DNA of 64,000 nucleotides from Methylobacterium sp. 17Sr1-1. GTDB taxonomy: Bacteria; Pseudomonadota; Alphaproteobacteria; Rhizobiales; Beijerinckiaceae. The position numbers and the translations under genes are program-made. Positions 34,429 to 49,842 of the stretch are shown in pieces. The stretch lies in the NCBI RefSeq assembly GCF_003173775.1, contig NZ_CP029552.1, positions 1,406,001-1,470,000 on the forward strand, read 5' to 3'. The notes beneath the pieces are model-generated. The model was not told the origin of the DNA, made no database searches, and worked only from the letters and a program-made list of their open reading frames with translations. Positions within the stretch are counted from its first letter, which is position 1; each line of letters begins with the position of its first letter.

Positions 34429-36515
34429 TCACGCCGCGCGGATGCCGCACAGCGACACCCTCAGGGTCTCTATCAACTCGTCGGTGCGATAAGGCTTGAA
34501 CAGCAGGTCGAAGTCGCTCGCATCCTGATCTTCTTCGAGATAGCCGGAGGTCAGCAGAATCGGCATCTGCGGCCATTGCCGGCGGATCACGTGCCCGAGA
34601 TCGATGCCGGACATCGTGCCCGGCATGTTCACGTCGCTGAAGACGAGAGCGATGTCCCGCTCGCGCTCCAGGATGCCGAGAGCCTCGCTGCCGTCCTGCG
34701 CGCTCAGCACCGTGAACGCGAGCGCCTCGAGCGTCGAGATGATGGTCGAGCGGACATCGGCGTCGTCCTCGACCACCAGCACGACCTTGCCCGCACCGTT
34801 CACGGCGTTCGCCGCAACATCGGACGCGGGCCGCTCGGCGCTCTCCGACGGGATGATCGTCCTGTCGAGCGCGGGCAGCGTGACCACGAAGCGCGTGCCC
34901 TGGCCCGGATTGCTGTCGACCGTGATGGTGCCGCCGCTCTGCTGCACGAAGCCGTACACCATGCTGAGACCGAGACCTGTGCCCTTGCCGACCTCCTTGG
35001 TGGTGAAGAACGGCTCGAACACCCGGGCGAGGATCGCGGGCGGCATCCCGGTCCCCGTGTCGGCGACGGTGATGTCGACGCAGCGTGTGCCCTCGGCGTC
35101 CTCGGATGCGGGGACGTCGCGGCCCTCGACGCGGATGCCGAGCGTCCCGCCCTCCGGCATGGCGTCCCGCGCGTTGACCGCGAGGTTGATGAGGGCCGCC
35201 TCGAACTGGGCGTGATCGACGCAGATCTCCGGGAGCCCGTCGCCGAGATCGGCCGAGATGGTGATCCGCTCGCCGAGCGTCCGCGCGAGGAGCTTGGTCA
35301 GGCCGGGGATGAAGCTGGCGAAGTCCAGCGCCCGGGGCTGCAGCGGCGAGCGCCGCGAGAAGGCGAGCAGCCGGCTGGTCAGCTCCGCGCAGCGATGCGC
35401 GCCCTCGATGGCGTTCTCGACCCGGCGCAGCGCCTTCTCGTTGTCCTGCAGCGATCCCTTCGCGAGATCGAGATTGCCGATCACGATGCTCAGCATGTTG
35501 TTGAAGTCGTGCGCGATGCCGCCGGTCAGGCGGCCGACGGCCTCCAGTTTCGAGGCATGCTGCAGGCTGAGTTCGAGTTCCTTGCGCTCGGTCACGTCGA
35601 ACCACATCCCGAACAGCTCGGCCGCCGTGCCGTCCTCAGCCCGGTTGACCACGACCTGGTCGAGGATGTGCCGCTCGGTGCCGTCGGCGTTGCGCCAGCG
35701 ATATTCGAGGGCGGCAGCGCCCGTCTCGGCCAGGGTGCGCAGCTCCCGGAGGACGCGCTCGCTGTCCTCGGGGTCGAGACGGGATTCCCAGAGACCGGAA
35801 TCCGCGAAGCTGCCGCGCGAGAAGCCGGTGATGCGCTCGATGCTGTCGTTGGTGAAGTGGAGCCGCCGATCCTCGAGCCCGACCGGCGAGGTGTAGAGCG
35901 CGATCGGCAGGCCCCGCAGGACGGCGGCCTGGTGCTCCTCGCGCCGGCGCAGGGCCTGCTCGGCTTCCAGCTTTTCGCCCCGCACGCGCAGGTTCTCGAG
36001 GAGAAGCTGTTTCTCGGCCGCCGCCTTGCGCTTGATCTCCTCGGTCTTGCGGTAGAGATCGACGAAGACATCGACCTTCGATTTCAGCACGAGCGGCTGG
36101 ATCGGCTTGAAGACGTAGTCCACCGCGCCGGCCGAGTAGCCGCGGAAGATGTGCATGTCCTCCTTGTTGTGCGCGGTGAGGAACAGGATCGGGACGCAGG
36201 AGGTGCGCGGGCGGCTGCGGATCAGGGCGGCGACCTCGTAGCCGTCCATGCGCGGCATCTGCACGTCGAGCAGGATGAGGGCGAACTCCTCCCGCAGGGT
36301 TCGGCGCAGGGCCTCCTCGGGCGAGTCCGCCAGCACGAGATCGACCGCCGGATCGGCCAGGATCTCGGACGCGGCGAGCAGGTTGCGCCGGTCGTCGTCG
36401 ACGATCAGGATTTTGGCCGGGATCTCGGCCCGGATCGCGAGCGGGTCCGGGGACGCGGTGCCCGGGCAGTGCCCGGCGTCGGAACTCATCGGAGTCGGAA
36501 TGTCAGGCCGCGACG

Positions 36516-36519
<4 letters not shown>
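34429..36519 (-). CDS. Hybrid sensor histidine kinase (REC-PAS-HisKA-HATPase-REC)
   Basis: The protein of about 696 residues has an N-terminal receiver ([18 protein letters not shown], Asp in [13 protein letters not shown]), a helical linker, a PAS domain (about 240-350), a HisKA box [11 protein letters not shown], a HATPase domain ([32 protein letters not shown]) and a C-terminal receiver ([15 protein letters not shown], Asp in VFSDVNMPG). It is cytoplasmic, with no membrane segment. The GTG at 36519 overlaps the TGA of the upstream HAMP kinase (GTGA), implying coupled translation; an ATG at 36489 is the alternative. Both proteins probably act in one phosphorelay. Confidence 0.88.
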
Positions 36520-42326
<5,807 letters not shown>

Positions 42327-42764
42327 ACGGACACACCTGCGGGCGACAAAAACCTACCGCACCGGGGAACGACCTCAGCCTACCTACGCCGTCGGTATCC
42401 GACGGGGCACGGTGCTGATTGTCGGCCCTCTCACAGGCGGCGACCCGTGCTAGTAGGGTGGAGTATCTCGGCGCGCAAGATCACCTTGGGGTAAGGCGCG
42501 GTAATAGCGCGATACCATTTCGACACATTGGGGCCGTCGTCGCCTCTCGCATCCGTTTACCTTATCCCCTGTCGTGCAATCTGTGGTGAGTACAGGCCCG
42601 TAAGCTTCGAGTGAGCGCTGGCGCTACCCGCTGGCATACTTTCCGATCGGATGGAATAGGCGCTGCTGCAGGAGGGTTTCCTCGTCCTGCTTGTGCCGGC
42701 CGACCTGACGTGGCCCTCGCCCCACCGTCGCGGTCGCCGGAGTGGGCGTCTCGGTGGCGGTCGG
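42327..42764. other. Upstream region of the multi-HAMP kinase
   Basis: About 440 bases upstream of the kinase hold no intact gene. The part near 42480-42620 is less GC-rich than the surroundings and is a likely promoter zone. The stretch from about 42620 merges into the decayed SMP-30-like gene. No RNA gene was recognised. Confidence 0.5.
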
Positions 42765-43117
42765 TCCGGGTGCCCGATGGCCGTGGCGTCGTTCGAGGCG
42801 ACCCATAGAATACCCCGGTGCCCGTCGGCCAGAAGGCCGCAAGTCGAAGGCCGACCGCGTCCCCTGTTCGCCGGGTTTCAGGAAGGGCGTCATGACTGCC
42901 CCTCCACCCTCGATCCTGAGGACGCCGCCGTCGGCGATGCTGATGACGAAGAGCGTGCCGTCTGCGGGCGACGCCACGCTCTCCGGGAAACGGCCGGTTT
43001 TCGGCAGGCTTACCGCCGTTGGCTGTCCGTGGCGGCCGCGGGCAAGTCCGCCCCGGTCATCGCCAGCGACAGCGCCGAAAGCCTGATCCCGTGCCGAACC
43101 GTCTCGATGCTTCTCAT
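42765..43117 (-). pseudogene. Decayed secreted SMP-30/gluconolactonase-like gene
   Basis: From an ATG at 43117, preceded by AAGAGGT, the first frame gives a signal-peptide-like start (MRSIETVRHGIRLSALSL) and stops at TAA near 43010. Homology then continues in a second frame (GRFPESVASPADGTLFV, IADGGVLRI, FLKPGEQGTRSA) and shifts to a third (GLLADGHRGILWVASNDATA). These blocks match, in order, the N-terminal third of SMP-30-like beta-propeller proteins. At least two frameshifts and a stop show that the gene is dead; the rest is deleted. Confidence 0.7.
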
Positions 43118-43198
43118 GACGCGACCTCTTCGTTCACCAAGTGCCCGGTCGGTGCGCGGCCGCGGGGAAGAGCAGGAACCGTCCGGGGCAGGCGCGCG

Positions 43199-44377
43199 TC
43201 AGGTCGCCTCGACCGCCAGCGCGATGCCCTGTCCCCCGCCGATGCAGAGGGTGACCAGACCGCGCCGGATGCCGTCGCGGCGCATCGAATGGAGAAGGCG
43301 GGTGGTCAGCACCGCGCCCGTCGCGCCGATGGGGTGGCCGTGCGCGATGGCGCCGCCCTCGACGTTGACGATGTCCTCGGGCAGGCCGATCTCCCTGGCG
43401 ACGGCGAGCGGGACGACCGCGAAGGCCTCGTTGATCTCGACGCGCTCAAGGTCGCCGAGCGACCATCCGGCGCGCTCCAGCGCCTGGCGGATGGCGGGTA
43501 CGGGCCCCAGGCCGAACAGGCCCGGCTCGCAGGCGGCGATGCCGTGGGCGACGAGCCGCCCGAACGCGTCCAGGCCCGCGGCGTCGGCGAAACCCCGCTC
43601 GGCCACGAGCATCGCCGCCGCACCGGAATTCAGGCCCGGCGCGTTGCCCGCCGTGATCGTCCCGTCCTTGCGGAAGGCCGGCTTGAGCGTCGACAACGTG
43701 TCGAGCGTGGTCTCCGGCCGCGGCGCCTCGTCCCGGGCGAAGGTCTCCACCCCCTTGCGGCCCTTGATGGCGACGGGTGCGATCTCGGCGTCGAACGCGC
43801 CCGCGGCCCGCGCCTTCGCGAATCGCGCCTGGGAGCGAGCCGCCCAGGCATCCTGGGCCTCGCGGCCGATCCGGGTGCGCGTCGCCAGGTCCTCGGTGTG
43901 CCATCCCGAGTGCTCGCCGGAAAAGGCGTCGTTGAGCCCGTCGCTCAACAGGCTGTCGAGGATCTGGGCATGGCCCATGCGATGGCCCCAGCGACCGCCC
44001 TCCATGAGGTACGGCGCGCGGTCCATGTTCTCCATGCCGCCCGCGACCGCGACGTCGTGGCGGCCGAGCAGGATCTCGTCCGCCGCCGTCGCGATGGCCT
44101 GGGCGCCGGACCCGCAGACGCGGTTCACCGTCAGGGCCGGCACCGAGACCGGGACGCCCCCGTGCACCGCCGCTTGGCGAGCCGGGTTCATGCGGTTCCC
44201 GGCCTGTACGACGTTGCCCATCGTGACGCTCCCGAGCCTGGCGGCGTCGAGCCCCGACCGGCGAAGCGTCTCTCGGATCGCGGTCGCGCCGAGTTCCGTC
44301 GCAGCCGTCCCCTTCAGGCTGCCGCCAAAGCTGCCGATGGCGGTCCGAACAGGGTTGCACAGGACGATGTCACGCAT
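43199..44377 (-). CDS. Acetyl-CoA C-acyltransferase (thiolase)
   Basis: The 392-residue protein has all thiolase active-site elements: the acyl-accepting Cys in NRVCGSGAQA (about residue 88), GGMENMDRAPYL, the His in GGAIAHGHPIGATGA, and the second Cys in LCIGGGQGIA. It could act in beta-oxidation or make acetoacetyl-CoA. It lies downstream of fabF and tetR on the same strand, with a 282-base gap that contains an AT-rich patch near 44590. The ATG at 44377 fits the family start; a longer in-frame extension has no homology. Confidence 0.92.
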   Translation of the reverse strand: MRDIVLCNPVRTAIGSFGGSLKGTAATELGATAIRETLRRSGLDAARLGSVTMGNVVQAGNRMNPARQAAVHGGVPVSVPALTVNRVCGSGAQAIATAADEILLGRHDVAVAGGMENMDRAPYLMEGGRWGHRMGHAQILDSLLSDGLNDAFSGEHSGWHTEDLATRTRIGREAQDAWAARSQARFAKARAAGAFDAEIAPVAIKGRKGVETFARDEAPRPETTLDTLSTLKPAFRKDGTITAGNAPGLNSGAAAMLVAERGFADAAGLDAFGRLVAHGIAACEPGLFGLGPVPAIRQALERAGWSLGDLERVEINEAFAVVPLAVAREIGLPEDIVNVEGGAIAHGHPIGATGAVLTTRLLHSMRRDGIRRGLVTLCIGGGQGIALAVEAT

Positions 44378-44659
44378 GGTCAGGCCTCCAGGTGGGTGGG
44401 CAGCGGGGTGTCGGGAGCTCGCGAACCGGTTGGAGACAGCCCACGTCCGGTCCGGTTTTGCCGGGGAGCCTTCGTGGAATCTCCCGATGACGAGGCCGGT
44501 CGTCGGCCGGGTCGGCGCCGTCCATCGGGTGCGAACTCCCGTGCCGGGGCCGGCAGGACCGAGCCCGGTCACGACCGACATCCGGATTTAATATGATGAT
44601 CAACATTTATTCAAGCGCCGATCGTGCGTCGATCGCGGCGAGGTTCCGGTCGCGACGGA

Positions 44660-45952
44660 TTACCGTCCGGGCGCGGAGGCCTCGCGCTCCTCGGGCATCC
44701 GTCTCAGGACGATGCTCGCGTTCACGCCCCCGAACCCGAATCCGTTCGACAGCGCGTAGTCCACGGATGCCGGCCGCGCCGTCGGACCGATCAGGTCCAG
44801 GCCGGCCGCGGCATCGTCGGGATCGACGAGGTTGAGCGTGGGGGGCAGGACGCCCTCGCGCAGCGCCTGCACGGTGATGATCGCCTCCAGACCGCCCGCC
44901 GCCCCGAGGAGGTGCCCGGTCGCGGACTTGGTCGAGGAGATCGCCGGACCGGTGGTGCCGAACACGGACCTGAGCGCCGCCAGTTCGCCCGCGTCGCCGA
45001 CCGAGGTCGCGGTCGCGTGGGCGTTGACGTAGCCGATGGCGGCGGGGTCGAGCCCGGCCATGCCCAAGGCCGTGGTGATCGCCTGGCGCGCCCCCCTGCC
45101 ATCCGCCGGACCGGCGGTGAGGTGGTAGGCGTCGGCGCTGGTGCCGTACCCCACCAGCTCGGCCAGCGGGACGGCACCGCGGGCACGCGCATGGTCCAGG
45201 GTCTCCAGCACGAGGATGCCGGCGCCCTCGCCCATGACGAAGCCGTCGCGGCCGCGGTCGAAGGGACGGGAGGCCGCCGCGGGCGTGTCGTTGTAGGCCG
45301 TCGAGAGGCTGCGCGCCGCGGCGAAACCGCCGAGCGCGACCCGCGTGACGCAGGCCTCCGCGCCGCCGCAGACGACGACGTCCGCCTCGCCGCTGCGGAT
45401 GAGGCGCATGCCGTCGCCGATGGCCTGGACGCTCGCCGCGCAGGCGGTGACGGGCGCGCCCAGCGGGCCCTTGAAGCCATACCGGATGGAGACGTGGCCG
45501 GCGGCCAGGTTGACCAGGAAGGACGGCACCGTGAACGGCGACAGGCGCTGCGCGCCGCGGGCGCGCACGGTCTCCACCGCGTCCGTGATGCTCTGGAATC
45601 CCCCGATGCCGGACGCGACGACGGTCGCGGTGCGGACGCGCTCGGCCTCGCTGGCGGGCGTCCAGCCCGCCTGTCGAAGCGCCTGATCCGCCGCCGCCAG
45701 CGTGAACTGGATGAAGCGGTCCATCTTGCGGCGGTCCTTCGCCGGGATGAGGGCGTCCGGATCGAACCCGTCCGGATCCTCCTCCCTCGACGGTACGAGC
45801 CCGCCGACCTTCGCGTCGATGTCGGGGACGAGGTCGTCGGGCAGGCGGCGCAGGCCGGACCCGGATGCGACGAGCCGGCGCCACAGGCCCTCGACGCTGC
45901 AACCGAGCGGGGACACGACGCCCATCCCGGTGACCACGATCCGTTCTCGCAT
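44660..45952 (-). CDS. 3-oxoacyl-ACP synthase II (FabF-type)
   Basis: The 430-residue condensing enzyme begins RERIVVTGMGVVSPLG. It carries the Cys-His-His triad in APVTACAASVQA (Cys about 170), NAHATATSVGD and SATGHLLGAAGG. It would extend acyl-ACP with malonyl-ACP. The main fabF normally sits with acpP; here it stands with a TetR regulator and a thiolase, so this is probably a secondary copy for a special fatty-acyl product or membrane adjustment. The ATG at 45952 is fixed by the conserved N-terminus. Confidence 0.92.
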   Translation of the reverse strand: MRERIVVTGMGVVSPLGCSVEGLWRRLVASGSGLRRLPDDLVPDIDAKVGGLVPSREEDPDGFDPDALIPAKDRRKMDRFIQFTLAAADQALRQAGWTPASEAERVRTATVVASGIGGFQSITDAVETVRARGAQRLSPFTVPSFLVNLAAGHVSIRYGFKGPLGAPVTACAASVQAIGDGMRLIRSGEADVVVCGGAEACVTRVALGGFAAARSLSTAYNDTPAAASRPFDRGRDGFVMGEGAGILVLETLDHARARGAVPLAELVGYGTSADAYHLTAGPADGRGARQAITTALGMAGLDPAAIGYVNAHATATSVGDAGELAALRSVFGTTGPAISSTKSATGHLLGAAGGLEAIITVQALREGVLPPTLNLVDPDDAAAGLDLIGPTARPASVDYALSNGFGFGGVNASIVLRRMPEEREASAPGR

Positions 45953-46062
45953 GGGAATCCTCTCCTTGGACGTGGCGGAGGCGGGTTCCGCCATCCCTGC
46001 CGCGAACCGGTCGATCGGGTTTCTGGTGGAGCAGCCGCGGGGGCGTGCCGTCCCCGCGGAGG

Positions 46063-46605
46063 TCACGGGGTGAGGGATGCCTGCGCCGCCTTGATCAGGT
46101 CTTGCGCCAGAGCCTCGTCGTCGACGGCCCGAGCCAGGACGACGGCCCCGACGAGGGTCGACAGCGTCGCCAGGGACCGTTGCCTGCGGCGCTCCTTGGC
46201 GGCCCGGGGCGAGAGATCCGAGAGGAGGGCGGCCAGGCGCTCGACGCCCCGGGTGAACCGCGTCCTGACGGGACTGCCCGGCGGCTCCCGCGCGACGTCG
46301 TTGGCGAGCGCCGCCAGGGGACATCCCCGCCCGGGCGACCGGACATGGCCGAGGGACAGGTAGTTCGCCACGAGGGTGTCGAGGTCGCCGCGGTTCTCCT
46401 CGCCAAGCGCAATGTCGAACGCCTCGGCGGCGAGGGCTTCCTTGTTGGCGAACTGGCCGTAGAAGCCGCCATGGGTCAGGCCGGCCGAGGCCATGATGTC
46501 GGCGACGCCGACGCCGTGGAGCCCGCGCTCCCGGAACAGGGAAGCGGCGACCTCGACGACGCGTTGACGGTTGAGCTTGGCCTGTTCCTGCGAGACCCTG
46601 GGCAT
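46063..46605 (-). CDS. TetR-family transcription regulator
   Basis: The 180-residue protein has a TetR HTH at residues 14-58 (VVEVAASLFRERGLHGVGVADIMASAGLTHGGFYGQFANKE region) and a helical C-terminal domain like the AcrR/QacR-type group with GCPLAALANDVAR. It heads a same-strand series tetR-fabF-thiolase with 110 bases between tetR and fabF, so it likely regulates that pair and itself. Effector unknown. Confidence 0.88.
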   Translation of the reverse strand: MPRVSQEQAKLNRQRVVEVAASLFRERGLHGVGVADIMASAGLTHGGFYGQFANKEALAAEAFDIALGEENRGDLDTLVANYLSLGHVRSPGRGCPLAALANDVAREPPGSPVRTRFTRGVERLAALLSDLSPRAAKERRRQRSLATLSTLVGAVVLARAVDDEALAQDLIKAAQASLTP

Positions 46606-46636
46606 GGCCTGATCCTCCGGCGTTCCCGATGCGTGT

Positions 46637-46651
46637 ATGGATGTGCTCCAT
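46637..46651. promoter_or_regulatory. Possible TetR operator
   Basis: ATGGATGTGCTCCAT (arms ATGGA and TCCAT, five-base centre) lies 32 bases upstream of the tetR start. It is a small dyad in the right place for autoregulation, but short palindromes occur by chance. Confidence 0.3.
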
Positions 46652-46734
46652 CATCTAACGACGCGCCTTCCCTCCTGCGAGGCCGGCCGATTCCGGAATG
46701 TCCCGTCGTCGGGGCATGACCCCGTGTCTCCCGA

Positions 46735-49700
46735 TCAAGGCTCGGCCCGGATCGGGACCGCGTGCAGCCCGGGTGCGACGCCCGCCGCGACGGGCTCTCG
46801 ACCGACCCGGAACCAGAGAGCGTAGAGGGCCGGCAGGAACAGGAGGGTCAGCAGGGTCCCGACGCCGACGCCACCGATCAGCACGTAGGCCAGCGCGCCC
46901 CAGAACACCGAGTGGGTGAGCGGGATGAAGGCGAGCATCGCGGCGGCGGCCGTCAGGATCACCGGACGGGCCCGGCGCACCGTGGACTCGACGATGGCCT
47001 CGTAGTCCGACAGACCGGCCGCGCGGTCGTGATGGATCTGGTCGACGAGGATCAGCGTGTTGCGCATCAGGATGCCCGACAGGGCGATCAGGCCGAGGAT
47101 CGCGTTGAAGCCGAACGGCTGGTGGAAGAGCAGCAGCGTCGGTGCGGCGCCCACGAGCCCGAGCGGCGCGGTGGCGAACACCATGACCATCGTGGTGAAC
47201 GAGCGCACCTGCAGCATGATGACCGTCAGCGTCGCGATCAGCATCAGCGGGAAGACCGCGACCAGGGCATTCATCGCCTTGGCGCTCTCCTCCACCGCGC
47301 CGGCCGTGTCGATGCGGTAGCCGGGCGGCAGCTTCGCCTTGATCGGATCGAGGAGCGGAAAGACCTGCGCGTGGATGTCCGGCGGCTGCTTGCCGTCGAG
47401 CACGTCGCCCTGCACGCGGATATAGGTCTCGCGGTTGTAGCGCTTGAGCACCGCGTCCTCGTTGCGGCTCTCCAGGTGGGCGACCTGCGAGACCGGCACC
47501 TGCCGCCCGTCATGCGTGGTCAGGGTCAAATCGCCGATCTCCCCGAGCGAGCGCCGCTCCGGGCCCGGGCTGCGCAGGAGCACGTCCACCGCGCGCAGGT
47601 TCTCGCGCATTTGCGTCGCGGGCGTCCCGTTGAGGTAGCTCTGCAGCTGCTGGCCGGCCTCCTTCGGCGTCAGGCCGATCAGGCGAAGACGCTCCTGGTC
47701 GAGGACGAGGTGCAGGCTCGGGGTCTTGTCGCCCCAGTCGAGGTGCACGAGCCTCATGTTCGGGTTGGCCATCATCACGTCCCTGACCTCCGCGGCGATG
47801 CCGCGAATGACGTCGGGGTCGGGGCCCATGACGCGGAAGGCCACGGGGAAGCGGATCGGCGGGCCGAACACGATCTGCAGCACGCGCACGCGCGCCTCGG
47901 GGAAGAGCCCGTCGCTCACGAGCGTGCGGAGCTTGATCCGGAGCGCGTCGCGGGACGCGGCGTCGGCGGTCTGGACGACGATCTGCGCGAAGGCCGGGTC
48001 GGGCAGCTCGGGGTCGAAGGAGAGCACGAAGCGCGGCATGCCCTGACCGATGTAGCTCGTGATCTCCCGCGCCTCGGGAAGCTCACGGATGGCCGCCTCG
48101 ACCCGCTTGACGCTCGCCTCGGTCGCAGCAAAAGCCGAGCCGGTCGGCAGCGTCACCTCGACGATCAGTTCGGGGCGCTCGGAATTCGGAAAGAACTGCT
48201 TCTCGACCCGGCCCATGCCGACGACCGCGAGGGCGAACAGCCCGACCGTGATCCCGGCCGCCAGCCACTTGTGGTCGACGGAGGCGCGCACCACGCGGCG
48301 CAGGCGCCGGTAGTTCCTCGTGGCGTAGATCGCCTCGTGGCCGCCCGCCACTTTCTTGATGTCGGGCAGGAGCTTGACGCCGAGATAGGGCGTGAAGGTC
48401 ACCGCCACGATCCATGAGACGATCAGCGAGAAGCCGACCACCCAGAAGATGTTGCCGGCGTATTCGCCCGCCGTCGAGGCCGCGAAGCCCACGGGAAGGA
48501 ATCCCGCGATGGTGACGAGGGTGCCGGTCAGCATCGGCGCCGCGGTCGCGCTCCAGGCATGGGTCGCGGCCTCGACGCGGTCGACGCCCTCCTCCATGCG
48601 CACCACCATCATCTCGATGGCGATGATCGCATCGTCCACGAGCAGGCCCAGCGAGATGATCAGGGCCCCCAGCGTGATGCGGTCGAAGTCGCGCCCGGTC
48701 ACCATCATCACCACGAACACGGCCGCGAGCGTGATCGGCACCGCGAGCGCCACGACGATGCCGACCCGGAAGCCCAGCGCCACGAGGCTGACGACGATGA
48801 CCACCGAGAGGGCGGTGAAGAACTTCACCATGAACTCGTGGATGGCGTCGTCGATGACCTTCGCCTGGTCGGTGATCTTGGTGACGGCGATGCCGGCCGG
48901 GAGCTCGCCGTGGATCGCCGCCTCCTCGGCGGCGAGCGCCGCACCGAGCGCCAGGCCGTTGAAGCCCGGCTTCATCACGAGGCCGAGCATCAGCGCCGGC
49001 TCGCCGTCGTTGCGGATCGCGAAGACCTTCGGGTCCTCGTAGCCGCGCTTCACCTCGGCGATGTCGCCGAGCTTGAGGCTGCGCTCGCCCGCCGCGACCG
49101 GCAGGTTGCGGATCGTGTCGAGGCCGTCGATGGCGCCGTCGAGCCGGAGATACACCCGCGGGCCGGAGGTCTCGACGAAGCCCGCCGGGGTCACGTCGTT
49201 CTGGTTGGCCAGTGCCGCGAGCAATTGCTGCCCGGTGATGCCCAGGGTTGCGAGACGCTGGTAGGAGATCTCGACGTAGATCTTCTGGTTCTGCTCGCCG
49301 AGGATGTTGATCTTCTCGACGCCGGGCACGCGCAGCAGGCGCTGGCGCAGATCCTCGGCGCGCAGCACGAGGTGCCGGTGCGGCAGGACCTTGGCCTGGA
49401 GCGCGTAGAGGGCGAAGTAGACGTCCGAGAACTCGTCGTTGAACAGCGGCCCGAGGACGCCGCGCGGCAGGGTGGAGGCCTGGTCGGAGAGCTTCTTGCG
49501 CGTTTGGTAGAATTCCGCCTGCAGCCGCGCCGGCGGCATGCTGTCCTTGAAGTAGACCTTCATCAGCATGATGCCGGGCCGGACCGTGGTCTCGACCCGG
49601 TCGTAGTAGACGAGCTCCTGCAGGCGCTTCTCGAGGGGGTCGGCCACCTGACGCTGGATCTCCGAGGTCGTCGCCCCGGGCCAGGCGGCGGAGACCGCCA

Positions 49701-49842
49701 TCGTCTTGACGGTGAAGGCTGGGTCCTCGGCGCGGCCGAGCCTCTGGAAGGCGAAGAATCCGGCGGCGGTCACCGCGATGATCAGGAAGAGCGTGACGGC
49801 GCGCTCGCGGACCGCCAGGGCGGAGAGGTTGAAGCCGGTCAT
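46735..49842 (-). CDS. RND efflux transporter, inner-membrane pump (AcrB/HAE1 family)
   Basis: The 1035-residue protein has the RND layout: twelve membrane helices, two large periplasmic loops, and the helix-4 proton relay Asp pair in LGLLVDDAIIAIEMMVVRMEEG. The N-terminus NLSALAVRERAVTLFLI and FPNSERPELIVEVTLPTGSAF are typical. It exports drugs, metabolites or solvents using proton motive force. It overlaps the membrane-fusion gene by four bases (ATGA), so both are made together. No outer-membrane factor gene is adjacent; a TolC-type channel encoded elsewhere would be needed. Confidence 0.95.
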   Translation of the reverse strand: MTGFNLSALAVRERAVTLFLIIAVTAAGFFAFQRLGRAEDPAFTVKTMAVSAAWPGATTSEIQRQVADPLEKRLQELVYYDRVETTVRPGIMLMKVYFKDSMPPARLQAEFYQTRKKLSDQASTLPRGVLGPLFNDEFSDVYFALYALQAKVLPHRHLVLRAEDLRQRLLRVPGVEKINILGEQNQKIYVEISYQRLATLGITGQQLLAALANQNDVTPAGFVETSGPRVYLRLDGAIDGLDTIRNLPVAAGERSLKLGDIAEVKRGYEDPKVFAIRNDGEPALMLGLVMKPGFNGLALGAALAAEEAAIHGELPAGIAVTKITDQAKVIDDAIHEFMVKFFTALSVVIVVSLVALGFRVGIVVALAVPITLAAVFVVMMVTGRDFDRITLGALIISLGLLVDDAIIAIEMMVVRMEEGVDRVEAATHAWSATAAPMLTGTLVTIAGFLPVGFAASTAGEYAGNIFWVVGFSLIVSWIVAVTFTPYLGVKLLPDIKKVAGGHEAIYATRNYRRLRRVVRASVDHKWLAAGITVGLFALAVVGMGRVEKQFFPNSERPELIVEVTLPTGSAFAATEASVKRVEAAIRELPEAREITSYIGQGMPRFVLSFDPELPDPAFAQIVVQTADAASRDALRIKLRTLVSDGLFPEARVRVLQIVFGPPIRFPVAFRVMGPDPDVIRGIAAEVRDVMMANPNMRLVHLDWGDKTPSLHLVLDQERLRLIGLTPKEAGQQLQSYLNGTPATQMRENLRAVDVLLRSPGPERRSLGEIGDLTLTTHDGRQVPVSQVAHLESRNEDAVLKRYNRETYIRVQGDVLDGKQPPDIHAQVFPLLDPIKAKLPPGYRIDTAGAVEESAKAMNALVAVFPLMLIATLTVIMLQVRSFTTMVMVFATAPLGLVGAAPTLLLFHQPFGFNAILGLIALSGILMRNTLILVDQIHHDRAAGLSDYEAIVESTVRRARPVILTAAAAMLAFIPLTHSVFWGALAYVLIGGVGVGTLLTLLFLPALYALWFRVGREPVAAGVAPGLHAVPIRAEP

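Noticed and set aside
42624..42977. 117-codon open frame on the minus strand as an intact gene
   Set aside because: Only its first half resembles an SMP-30-like protein; homology jumps to another frame downstream and the signal peptide is in a third, so it is part of a pseudogene.
45953..46654. Long N-terminal extension of the fabF frame
   Set aside because: The frame is open 234 codons upstream but overlaps the tetR gene antiphase, and FabF homology starts exactly at 45952.
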